5,700 bases of DNA from Xanthobacteraceae bacterium (GTDB taxonomy: Bacteria; Pseudomonadota; Alphaproteobacteria; Rhizobiales; Xanthobacteraceae): assembly GCA_030039105.1 (NCBI GenBank), contig JASHQO010000068.1, positions 1 to 5,700 of the forward strand, given 5' to 3'. Under the pieces are notes generated by a model. That model was not told the origin of the DNA and made no database searches. It worked only from the letters and a program-made list of their open reading frames with translations. The translations under genes were made by a program, and so were the position numbers. Shown here one piece after another: positions 1 through 5,288 of this stretch (the stretch's first letter is position 1; the number at the start of each line of letters is the position of its first letter).

Positions 1-25
1 CCGGTTTTCCGAAAAGATCATGCTC
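1..25. repeat. Right half of a rhizobial-type intergenic palindromic repeat (cut by window edge)
   Basis: The first bases read CCGGTTTTCCGAAAAGATCA followed by TGCTC. I recognise this from memory as the right part of a common intergenic palindrome in Bradyrhizobium and relatives, whose outer arms are GAGCATGATC and GATCATGCTC; the right arm lies at 16-25. The left arm would fall before the window, so the full hairpin cannot be checked. It supports the lineage call and suggests that an intergenic space continues to the left. The identification is by recall, not by search. Confidence 0.45.
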
Positions 26-143
26 CATTGATCCTCTGCGCCGCCGTTAACCGTACCCGTCGGAATTTTCATATCGCGGGCAAGAATTCGGTCAATGTCA
101 TCTGCGACAACGGCTGCCTCGGCGGAATGCCGGTCAGTCAGTC

Positions 144-147
144 GGAG
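144..147 (+). promoter_or_regulatory. Shine-Dalgarno that selects the ATG at 154
   Basis: GGAG lies 6 nt before the ATG at 154. The same frame is open back to a TTG at 28, but no comparable site precedes that codon, so this motif is the reason for choosing the short 45-residue product. Confidence 0.45.
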
Positions 148-153
148 TATGTC

Positions 154-291
154 ATGTCCGAGACCGCCACCACCCCGCGGCCCAAGCCGAAAACAACGCG
201 CGATGGCTCAGACGACGGACGCGTCCTCGCCCAGGTCGAGAAGTGGTTGGAGACGATCCGCGAGATCAGCCGCGAGCCGGCAAAGAGCTAA
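154..291 (+). CDS. Small hypothetical protein, 45 aa
   Basis: I do not recognise the family. The frame starts at an ATG preceded by GGAG at 6-nt spacing and ends in TAA. The product has a polar, proline- and lysine-rich N-terminal half (residues about 6-18, with PRPKPK) and a C-terminal half, about residues 23-41, with the pattern of one amphipathic helix (VLAQVEKWLETIREI). It has no signal peptide, membrane segment or cysteine, so it would be a small cytosolic protein. It converges on the receptor gene on the other strand and its stop overlaps that gene's stop by two bases. An upstream TTG at 28 would add 42 residues, including two cysteines, but it lacks a ribosome site. The good ribosome site and helix pattern argue for a real gene; the short length argues for caution. 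Confidence 0.4.
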   Translation: MSETATTPRPKPKTTRDGSDDGRVLAQVEKWLETIREISREPAKS

Positions 292-1262
292 TCGATCTTC
301 AGTCCGGCCGATTTGATGACGGACTGCCACTTCTCGGTGTCGGCTTTCAGAAACTGCCCCAAGGCTTCCGGCGAGGAGCTCTCCGCCGCATAGGCGGTAC
401 GCGCCAGCTTCGCGACGATCGTCGGATCGGCGAGGGCTTCGACGATACCGGCGTGAATCGTTTGCACGATATCTGGCGGCGTCTTGGCGGGCGCGAATAC
501 GGCTTGCCAGGACTCGACTTCGTACCCCGGCACGCCCGATTCGGCGATCGTCGGCACCTCCGGCGTCGCCGGCGATCGTTTCGCGCCGGTCGATGCCAGC
601 ACCCGGACTTGGCCGGATCGTGAATAGGTCAGCAGCTCGCCGCTGCCGAAATAGCAGTCGATACGCCCCGGGATGAGGTCGATGAAGGCCGGCGCGGCGC
701 CGCGATAGGGTGCGTGCGTCATGTGGATCTTGGCCATTTCCATGAACAATGCCTCGGCGAGATGCGGCCCGCTGCCGGTGCCGGGCGAGCCCATGATGAG
801 CTTGCCGTCATGGGCGTTGGCATTGGCGATGAAATCCTTGACCGTCTTGGCGGGCGAGGAATTCGGCACGAACATATAGAATGGAAACTTCGCCACCATC
901 GATACCGGCGCAAAATCCGTCTCGGGATTGTAGGTGAGCGACCGGTACAGCGCGCCATTGGCGGACAGCGACGAAGTGCCATAGAGCAGGGTGTAGCCGT
1001 CGGGGTCGGAGCGAGCGACGAATTCGTTGCCGATATTGGTGCCGGCGCCGCCTTTGTTGTCGACGACGACCTGTTGGCCCCAGATCTTCGAGGACTGGTC
1101 GGCAAGAAGCCGCGCATTGGTGTCGGTCGGCCCTCCGGCCGCGATCGGCACGACGAGATGGACCGGGCGATCGGGCCAGCCTGCGGCCCGGGCAACGCCG
1201 CGCGTATTCGGCGCAAACGCCGCTGCAGCGCTGAACGCTATCAAGTGGCGGCGTGTGAGCAC
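288..1262 (-). CDS. Bug/TctC-family tripartite tricarboxylate transporter substrate-binding protein
   Basis: A periplasmic solute receptor of the Bug family, which captures small organic anions, mostly carboxylates, for TctAB-type secondary transporters; the ligand cannot be read from sequence. From the GTG at 1262 the product has 324 residues, normal for the family. A twin-arginine-type signal opens it: LTRRHLI at residues 2-8, an Ala-rich core, and likely cleavage after VARA near residue 26. Family motifs follow (this numbering): GGPTDTNAR at about 43-51 on the ligand-binding loop, NKGGAGTNIG at about 69-78, DPDGYTLL at about 86-93, SPGTGSGPHL at about 159-168 and YRGAAPA at about 186-192. 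I chose GTG 1262 because GGGAG sits 7 nt before it; the frame also opens at a TTG at 1289 (333 residues) without a good site, and that start would put nine extra residues before the signal. No tctA or tctB is nearby, which is usual for the many stand-alone Bug receptors in this group. It lies 108 nt downstream of hslU on the same strand, with no clear terminator between. Confidence 0.93.
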   Translation of the reverse strand: MLTRRHLIAFSAAAAFAPNTRGVARAAGWPDRPVHLVVPIAAGGPTDTNARLLADQSSKIWGQQVVVDNKGGAGTNIGNEFVARSDPDGYTLLYGTSSLSANGALYRSLTYNPETDFAPVSMVAKFPFYMFVPNSSPAKTVKDFIANANAHDGKLIMGSPGTGSGPHLAEALFMEMAKIHMTHAPYRGAAPAFIDLIPGRIDCYFGSGELLTYSRSGQVRVLASTGAKRSPATPEVPTIAESGVPGYEVESWQAVFAPAKTPPDIVQTIHAGIVEALADPTIVAKLARTAYAAESSSPEALGQFLKADTEKWQSVIKSAGLKID

Positions 1263-1270
1263 GGCCGCAC

Positions 1271-1275
1271 TCCCG
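1271..1275 (-). promoter_or_regulatory. Shine-Dalgarno that selects the GTG at 1262
   Basis: On the - strand GGGAG is followed by seven bases (TGCGGCC) and GTG. The alternative TTG start at 1289 has only ATAGG immediately before it, too close to work well. This supports the shorter protein, whose twin-arginine motif then begins two residues from the N-terminus. Confidence 0.55.
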
Positions 1276-1370
1276 GTGAAGTCGCTCAAGCCTATCGGGG
1301 AACGCTCGCCAGGACCAAGGCGAAAGAACGCGTCACTTTGACCGGGTCGGCGCCGGCAGTGGACGGTCCG

Positions 1371-2678
1371 TCACAGGATGAACCGGCTCAGATCGGCGTT
1401 CTTCGCCAAGTCGCCGACGTGCTTGTGCACGTAGGCGGCGTCGACCTTCACCGTTTCGCCGGAGCGGTCCGGCGCCGCGAACGAGACGTCGTCGAGCACG
1501 CGTTCCATCACCGTCTGCAGCCGGCGAGCGCCGATGTTTTCCACGCTCGAATTCACCGCCACCGCGACATCGGCGACGGCATCGATGGCATCCTCGGAGA
1601 ATTCGAGCGACACGCCCTCGGTCGCCATCAGCGCGATGTATTGCTTGATCAATGACGCCTCCGGCTCGGTGAGGATGCGGCGGAAGTCGTCGCGGGTCAG
1701 CGGTTTCAACTCGACGCGGATCGGCAACCGGCCCTGCAGCTCGGGCAGCAGATCCGAGGGTTTGGAAATATGGAAAGCGCCGGAGGCGATGAACAGGATG
1801 TGGTCGGTCTTCACCGAGCCGTGCTTGGTGGCGATCGTTGTGCCCTCGATCAGCGGCAGCAGGTCGCGCTGGACGCCCTCGCGCGACACGTCGGCGCCGG
1901 CGCGCCCCTCGCGGCCGCAGATCTTGTCGATCTCGTCGAGGAACACGATGCCGTTGTTCTCGACCGTCCTGATCGCTTCCTGGGTGAGCTGATCGGTGTC
2001 GAGCAGCTTGTCGGACTCTTCGTTGATGAGGACGTCGTAGGAATCGTGCACGGTGACGCGGCGCGTCCTGGTGCGGCTGCCGCCCATTTTGCCGAAGATG
2101 TCGCCGATCGAGATCGCGCCCATCTGTGCGCCAGGCATGCCCGGAATATCGAACAGCGGCATGCCGCCGCCGGCCGCCTGCACCTCGATCTCGATCTCCT
2201 TGTCGTCGAGCTCGTTGGCGCGCAGCTTCTTGCGGAACGCTTCCTTGGTCGTGGCGCTGGCATTGGCGCCGACCAGCGCGTCGAGCACGCGGTCTTCGGC
2301 CGCCTTCTGGGCGCGGGCCTGGACGTCCTTGCGCTTCCTCTCGCGCGTCAGCGCGATCGCCACTTCGACCAGGTCGCGCACGATCTGCTCGACGTCGCGG
2401 CCGACATAGCCGACTTCGGTGAATTTGGTGGCCTCGACCTTGAGAAATGGCGCGCCGGCGAGCTTTGCCAGGCGCCGGGAAATCTCGGTCTTGCCGACGC
2501 CGGTCGGCCCGATCATCAGAATGTTCTTCGGCAGCACTTCCTCGCGCAGCCGCTCGTCGAGCTGTAGCCGGCGCCAGCGATTGCGTAGCGCAATCGCCAC
2601 CGCGCGCTTGGCATCGGCCTGGCCGACGATGAAGCGGTCGAGCTCGGAGACGATTTCGCGCGGCGAGAAGTCGGTCAT
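1371..2678 (-). CDS. hslU: HslU (ClpY), ATPase subunit of the HslVU protease
   Basis: AAA+ unfoldase that forms hexamers on HslV, unfolds cytosolic substrates with ATP and feeds them into the peptidase. The product has 435 residues, typical for alphaproteobacteria. Visible in order: N-terminal TPREIV-like segment at 4-10, Walker A GPTGVGKT at 57-64, pore loop GYVG at 90-93, the intermediate (I) domain at roughly 105-230, Walker B VFLDEIDK at 245-252 (D248, E249), sensor-1 region around 297-301, arginine finger R317 in LQGRLP, sensor-2 GARR at 383-386, and the C-terminal LSRFIL that docks into HslV pockets. The start ATG at 2678 matches the conserved N-terminus MTDFSPREIV; the frame stays open far upstream because of high GC, but that extension is antisense to hisB and overlaps hslV. 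No Shine-Dalgarno is visible before this ATG. Instead it overlaps the stop of a micro-ORF as ATGA, so translation probably depends on coupling to hslV. Confidence 0.98.
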   Translation of the reverse strand: MTDFSPREIVSELDRFIVGQADAKRAVAIALRNRWRRLQLDERLREEVLPKNILMIGPTGVGKTEISRRLAKLAGAPFLKVEATKFTEVGYVGRDVEQIVRDLVEVAIALTRERKRKDVQARAQKAAEDRVLDALVGANASATTKEAFRKKLRANELDDKEIEIEVQAAGGGMPLFDIPGMPGAQMGAISIGDIFGKMGGSRTRTRRVTVHDSYDVLINEESDKLLDTDQLTQEAIRTVENNGIVFLDEIDKICGREGRAGADVSREGVQRDLLPLIEGTTIATKHGSVKTDHILFIASGAFHISKPSDLLPELQGRLPIRVELKPLTRDDFRRILTEPEASLIKQYIALMATEGVSLEFSEDAIDAVADVAVAVNSSVENIGARRLQTVMERVLDDVSFAAPDRSGETVKVDAAYVHKHVGDLAKNADLSRFIL

Positions 2679-2749
2679 GCGTTGCGTACCGTGTGCAGCA
2701 GCGGCAAATCGTCGGTGGACATGGCGTGGAACTGATAACGCGGCGCCAT
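2675..2749 (-). pseudogene. 24-codon micro-ORF between hslV and hslU; probable GNAT acetyltransferase remnant
   Basis: The 74-nt gap between hslV and hslU is almost filled by a frame that begins with ATG 3 nt after the hslV stop and ends with a TGA sharing the ATGA of the hslU start. AAGGG about 10 nt upstream, inside the hslV end, could serve as ribosome site. The peptide contains YQFHAMSTDDLPLL (residues 5-18), which resembles the first beta strand and helix of GNAT N-acetyltransferases of the AAC(6')/Acetyltransf_8 kind, where Y-x-F-R-P-M-T-x-x-D-L-P-L-L is common. From memory, several Hyphomicrobiales genomes carry a GNAT gene between hslV and hslU, so this looks like its 5' end after a deletion. 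The resemblance is short and is inference. Whatever its origin, the arrangement would carry ribosomes from hslV to hslU. A functional micropeptide cannot be excluded. Confidence 0.45.
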
Positions 2750-2752
2750 TTC

Positions 2753-3307
2753 TCAGGCGCCCTTCAATGTCTCGATGGTGACATTGCGGTTGGTATAGAC
2801 GCAGATGTCGGCGGCGATATCGAGCGATTTGCGCACGATCGTTTCGGCGTCGAGCGGCCCGTCCATCAACGCGCGCGCCGCCGCCAGCGCATAATTGCCG
2901 CCGGAGCCGATGCCGACGACGCCGGCCTCGGGCTCGAGCACGTCGCCGGTGCCGGTGAGCACCAGCGACACGTCCTTGTCGGCGACGATCATCATGGCCT
3001 CGAGGCGCCGCAGGTAACGATCGGTGCGCCAGTCCTTGGCCAGTTCGACCGCGGCGCGGGTCAACTGGCCGGGATACTGCTCGAGCTTCGACTCCAGCCG
3101 CTCGAACAGGGTGAAGGCGTCGGCGGTGGCGCCGGCAAAGCCGCCGATTACGTCGCCCTTGCCAAGCCGGCGCACCTTTTTGGCATTGGCCTTGACGATG
3201 GTCTGGCCGATCGAGACCTGGCCGTCGCCGCCCACGGCCACCACCCCGCCCTTGCGGACGGTGAGGATGGTGGTGCCGTGCCAAAGGGTGGATTCGGGCG
3301 ATTGCAT
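2753..3307 (-). CDS. hslV: HslV (ClpQ), threonine peptidase subunit of the HslVU protease
   Basis: Proteasome-beta-like Ntn-hydrolase that forms the double-hexamer peptidase core activated by HslU. The product has 184 residues. Alignment by eye to E. coli HslV (TTIVSVRR start) puts the nucleophile at T12 in HGTTILTVRK, so an 11-residue leader ending in WHG must be removed to free the catalytic threonine; E. coli removes only Met. With that offset of 11 the other active-site residues are present: D28 (GGDGQ), K44 (NAKKVRRL) and S135 (GSGG). Further family blocks are GFAGATADAFTLFE at 56-69 and ELAKDWRTDRYLRRLEAM at 88-105. The start ATG at 3307 gives the length usual in alphaproteobacteria; an upstream ATG at 3376 would add 23 residues without family support. 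It is first in the hslV - micro-ORF - hslU unit and diverges from hisB. Its leader can form a hairpin with GAGG in the loop. Confidence 0.97.
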   Translation of the reverse strand: MQSPESTLWHGTTILTVRKGGVVAVGGDGQVSIGQTIVKANAKKVRRLGKGDVIGGFAGATADAFTLFERLESKLEQYPGQLTRAAVELAKDWRTDRYLRRLEAMMIVADKDVSLVLTGTGDVLEPEAGVVGIGSGGNYALAAARALMDGPLDAETIVRKSLDIAADICVYTNRNVTIETLKGA

Positions 3308-3310
3308 GGG

Positions 3311-3335
3311 CGGGAAAAGCCTCTTCCCGGGAAGA
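3311..3335 (-). promoter_or_regulatory. Palindrome and Shine-Dalgarno hairpin in the hslV leader
   Basis: TCTTCCCGGGAAGA at 3322-3335 is a 14-bp perfect palindrome. Its CGGGAA half (read on the - strand, 3329-3324) can also pair with a second TTCCCG at 3316-3311, giving a 6-bp hairpin with the 7-nt loop GAGGCTT. The loop holds GAGG, the only decent Shine-Dalgarno for hslV, 12 nt from its ATG in linear distance. The element could be a protein operator (palindrome as DNA) or an RNA structure that presents or hides the ribosome site. A very weak sigma-70-like pair, TTGCAT and TAAATC at 17-nt spacing, lies just upstream on the - strand. Confidence 0.4.
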
Positions 3336-3375
3336 TTTAGGAGTTGGCCGGCGGCAATGCAAATCCAACGGGACA

Positions 3376-3403
3376 TTGGCGCAGCGGGCCAAGCCCTGAT
3401 AAA
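3376..3403 (+). promoter_or_regulatory. Candidate sigma-70-type promoter for hisB
   Basis: TTGGCG (3376-3381) and GATAAA (3398-3403) stand 16 nt apart, each matching four of six consensus positions, and a start of transcription would fall about 30 nt before the hisB ATG. The AT-rich TGATAAAA stands out in the GC-rich gap. It is a best guess among weak options in the only divergent intergenic region of the window. Confidence 0.3.
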
Positions 3404-3441
3404 AGGCGCGCAAATTCACGAGGCAGATCGCTGGGAGTGTC

Positions 3442-4035
3442 ATGCGCAAGGCGTCCGTGAAGCGGACCACGAAGGAAACCGCCGTCGAGGTCGCGGTCGA
3501 CCTCGACGGCGAAGGCCGCGCCGCGGTCGCGACCGGCATCGGCTTTCTCGATCACATGCTCGATCTGTTGGCTCGGCATTCGCGCATCGACCTTACCGTC
3601 AAGGCCAGGGGTGACCTGCATATCGACCAGCATCACACGGCCGAGGACGTCGGCATCGCGCTCGGCCAGGCGGTCAAGCAGGCGCTCGGCGACATGAAGG
3701 GCATCGCCCGCTATGCCGACGTGCATCTGCCGATGGACGAGGCGCTGACCCGCGTGGCGATCGATATTTCCGGGCGCCCGTTCCTGGTGTTCAAGGTCGA
3801 TTTCGTGCGCGCCAAGATCGGCGCGTTCGACACCGCGCTGGTGCAGGAGTGGTTTCAGGCCTTCGCCATGAACGCGGGCGTGACGCTTCACGTCGCTACG
3901 CTCTATGGCGGCAACGACCATCATGTTGCCGAATCCTGCTTCAAGGCTTTGGCGCGGGCGCTGCGGGCGGCCGTGACCATCGATCCGCGCGCCGCCGGCG
4001 AGGTGCCTTCGACCAAGGGCACGCTCGGCAATTGA
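3442..4035 (+). CDS. hisB: HisB, imidazoleglycerol-phosphate dehydratase
   Basis: Cytosolic, Mn-dependent dehydratase that turns imidazole glycerol phosphate into imidazole acetol phosphate, the sixth step of histidine synthesis as commonly counted. The product has 197 residues and is the monofunctional form, without the phosphatase domain fused in enterobacterial HisB. The metal and substrate motifs are intact: GFLDHMLD at 34-41, DQHHTAEDVGIALG at 62-75 (H64, H65, E68), and GGNDHHVAESCFKA at 156-169 (H160, H161, E164), with the C-terminal PSTKG at 189-193. The ATG at 3442 has GGGAG 4 nt upstream (3433-3437) and gives the family's usual N-terminus MRKASVKRTTKET. It leads the histidine cluster and diverges from hslV. 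Codons 13-24 contain a 14-bp perfect inverted repeat. The next gene starts 53 nt downstream. Confidence 0.97.
   Translation: MRKASVKRTTKETAVEVAVDLDGEGRAAVATGIGFLDHMLDLLARHSRIDLTVKARGDLHIDQHHTAEDVGIALGQAVKQALGDMKGIARYADVHLPMDEALTRVAIDISGRPFLVFKVDFVRAKIGAFDTALVQEWFQAFAMNAGVTLHVATLYGGNDHHVAESCFKALARALRAAVTIDPRAAGEVPSTKGTLGN
3480..3511 (+). repeat. 14-bp perfect inverted repeat with tetraloop inside hisB
   Basis: Bases 3480-3493 pair without mismatch with 3498-3511, leaving the 4-nt loop CGGT. The stem is mostly G-C and starts 38 nt after the first base of the hisB start codon. No T-run follows, so it is not a typical intrinsic terminator. It encodes residues 13-24, where Val and Asp/Glu codons alternate (GTC GAG GTC ... 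GAC CTC GAC), so part of the symmetry may come from codon choice. Confidence 0.75.
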
Positions 4036-4088
4036 TTGTCGCGGTCTTCGCCTTACCTGAAGGGCGAGGCCGAAAGAGAGCTCACGAG

Positions 4089-4586
4089 ATGTCGGTGTAC
4101 ACCGTCCACGAGCCGCCGCAGCATTTTGACTCAGCGCCCGACGCGGAGCGCTTCGCGTTCGTGCGCGATGGCTTCTCGTTTTGGGCCTTCCTGTTGGGGC
4201 CGTTGTGGATGCTGCGGCACCGGATGTGGCTGGTGTTCGCGGTCGCCGTCGCCATCGCCGTCGGCCTTGGCCTTTTGATCCGCATGTCCGGTGCTGCGCC
4301 GGCTTTGACCGGGACTCTCATCGGCCTGCTGATTGCGCTCCTGGTCGGGCTCGAAGCCGGCACGCTGCGCCGTTTTACGCTTGGCCGGCGCGGCTGGAAG
4401 AATATCGGCGTCGTCAGCGGCGACGATCTCGAGGACGCCGAACGGCGCTTTTTCGACGCTTGGGTGCAGCGCACGGCCGCGCAACCGGCGGTATCGGTCG
4501 CGGCTGCGCCCGCCAGGCCGGCACCGCGAATGATGCAGGCGCCCGACGTAATCGGACTTTTTCCCGAGCCGGGAGCGCCGCGATGA
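4089..4586 (+). CDS. DUF2628 domain-containing small membrane protein
   Basis: Function unknown. The product has 165 residues and matches the DUF2628 family by eye: an N-terminal YTVHEPP, then the hallmark RFAFVRDGFSFWAFLLGPLWML at 21-42, rich in aromatic residues. Two hydrophobic segments follow, about 46-65 and 70-90, so it is probably an inner-membrane protein. A charged stretch (GRRGWKNIG at 99-107, DDLEDAERRFFDAW at 112-125) and an Ala/Pro-rich tail close it. The ATG at 4089 has GAGAG 8 nt upstream; the open frame before it only overlaps hisB. It sits between hisB and hisH, and its TGA overlaps the hisH start as ATGA, so it is co-translated with the histidine genes. From memory this placement recurs in Bradyrhizobium-type genomes, though no role in histidine synthesis is known to me. 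Confidence 0.87.
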   Translation: MSVYTVHEPPQHFDSAPDAERFAFVRDGFSFWAFLLGPLWMLRHRMWLVFAVAVAIAVGLGLLIRMSGAAPALTGTLIGLLIALLVGLEAGTLRRFTLGRRGWKNIGVVSGDDLEDAERRFFDAWVQRTAAQPAVSVAAAPARPAPRMMQAPDVIGLFPEPGAPR

Positions 4587-5233
4587 ATGTAGCGATCGTC
4601 GATTATGGCTCCGGCAATCTGCACTCGGCCGCCAAGGCATTCGAGCGCGCGGCGCACGAAAGCGGCGGCGGCCAGCCGGTCGTGGTGACCGACGATCCCG
4701 CGGTCGTAGCCGGCGCGGACCGCATCGTGCTGCCGGGCGTCGGCGCCTTCGCCGACTGCCGGCACGGGCTCGATGCGGTCGACGGCATGGTGGAGGCGCT
4801 GGACGAAGCGGTGCGCCGGAAAGGCCGGCCGTTTTTCGGCATCTGTGTCGGCATGCAGCTAATGGCGGAGCGCGGCCGCGAATATGAGGTCGTCGAAGGC
4901 TTGGGCTGGATCCCGGGCGAGGTCGATCGCATCGTGCCCGGCGATCCGAGCTTGAAAATTCCGCACATGGGCTGGAACACGCTCAATGTCGTGCGCCCTC
5001 ATCCCATGCTCGACGGGCTGACGCTCGGCCCGCAGGGCCGCCACGCCTATTTCGTGCACTCGTATCAGCTCAATCCGGCGCAGCGCAGCGATCTGGTGGC
5101 GGATGCCGACTATGGCGGCGCGGTCACCGCCATCGTGGCACGGGACAACGTTTTCGGCACCCAATTCCATCCGGAGAAGAGCCAAAAACTCGGCCTCGCG
5201 CTGATTGCGAATTTCCTGCAATGGAAGCCCTGA
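4583..5233 (+). CDS. hisH: HisH, glutamine amidotransferase subunit of imidazole glycerol phosphate synthase
   Basis: Class I (triad) glutaminase that hydrolyses glutamine and channels ammonia to HisF, which makes imidazole glycerol phosphate and AICAR. The product has 216 residues, normal for HisH. The catalytic triad is complete: C88 in GICVGMQL, H196 and E198 in FHPEKS. The N-terminus VAIVDYGSGNLHS (3-15), PGVGAF at 51-56 and HMGWN at 128-132 are family marks. The ATG at 4583 overlaps the stop of the DUF2628 gene as ATGA, with GGGAG 7 nt upstream (4571-4575). HisA follows 55 nt later, across a C-rich tandem repeat. The partner hisF is not in the window and is expected after hisA. Confidence 0.97.
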   Translation: MNVAIVDYGSGNLHSAAKAFERAAHESGGGQPVVVTDDPAVVAGADRIVLPGVGAFADCRHGLDAVDGMVEALDEAVRRKGRPFFGICVGMQLMAERGREYEVVEGLGWIPGEVDRIVPGDPSLKIPHMGWNTLNVVRPHPMLDGLTLGPQGRHAYFVHSYQLNPAQRSDLVADADYGGAVTAIVARDNVFGTQFHPEKSQKLGLALIANFLQWKP

Positions 5234-5271
5234 TCCCAAGCCCCGGTCCCCAGCCCCGGTCCCAGCCCCGA
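5234..5271. repeat. Three-unit 12-13 bp C-rich tandem repeat between hisH and hisA
   Basis: The units are TCCCAAGCCCCGG (5234-5246), TCCCCAGCCCCGG (5247-5259) and TCCCAGCCCCGA (5260-5271), starting directly after the hisH stop. On the - strand, the template for these genes, this gives six runs of three or four G separated by loops of 2-3 nt, a strong G-quadruplex pattern. The transcript is C-rich here and offers no ribosome site. Confidence 0.8.
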
Positions 5272-5288
5272 TCGCCAAGTCTCGTGCC

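Noticed and set aside
28..153. TTG-started extension of the 45-residue frame
   Set aside because: No ribosome site precedes the TTG, while GGAG stands 6 nt before the ATG at 154. A possible promoter pair TTAACC/CATATC at 47-75 inside this stretch matches consensus too poorly to list.
1290..1370. Intrinsic terminator after hslU
   Set aside because: Only short self-complementary bits such as CGGCGCCG and GACCGGGTC are present, without a long stem or a T-run.
714..1655. 313-residue + strand frame opposite the receptor gene and the end of hslU
   Set aside because: It is a shadow of two confidently identified - strand genes, spans the gap between them, and its His/Arg/Gly-rich sequence shows no domain.
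1770..2567. 265-residue + strand frame opposite hslU
   Set aside because: Its content reflects the complement of hslU codons in a GC-rich genome; no ribosome site or known motif.
3308..3441. Heat-shock sigma-32 promoter for hslV
   Set aside because: A CTTGGC is present on the - strand, but no CCTATNT-like -10 follows at the right spacing (the best is CCGTTGG), so I do not claim one.
2679..3539. Long upstream extension of the hslU frame, giving a 722-residue product
   Set aside because: The extension is out of frame with hslV and antisense to hisB, is Arg/Pro/Ala-rich with no family resemblance, and the conserved HslU N-terminus begins at 2678.
4082..4765. 227-residue - strand frame opposite the DUF2628 gene and hisH
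   Set aside because: Antisense to two genes with good ribosome sites and an ATGA junction; no motif of its own.
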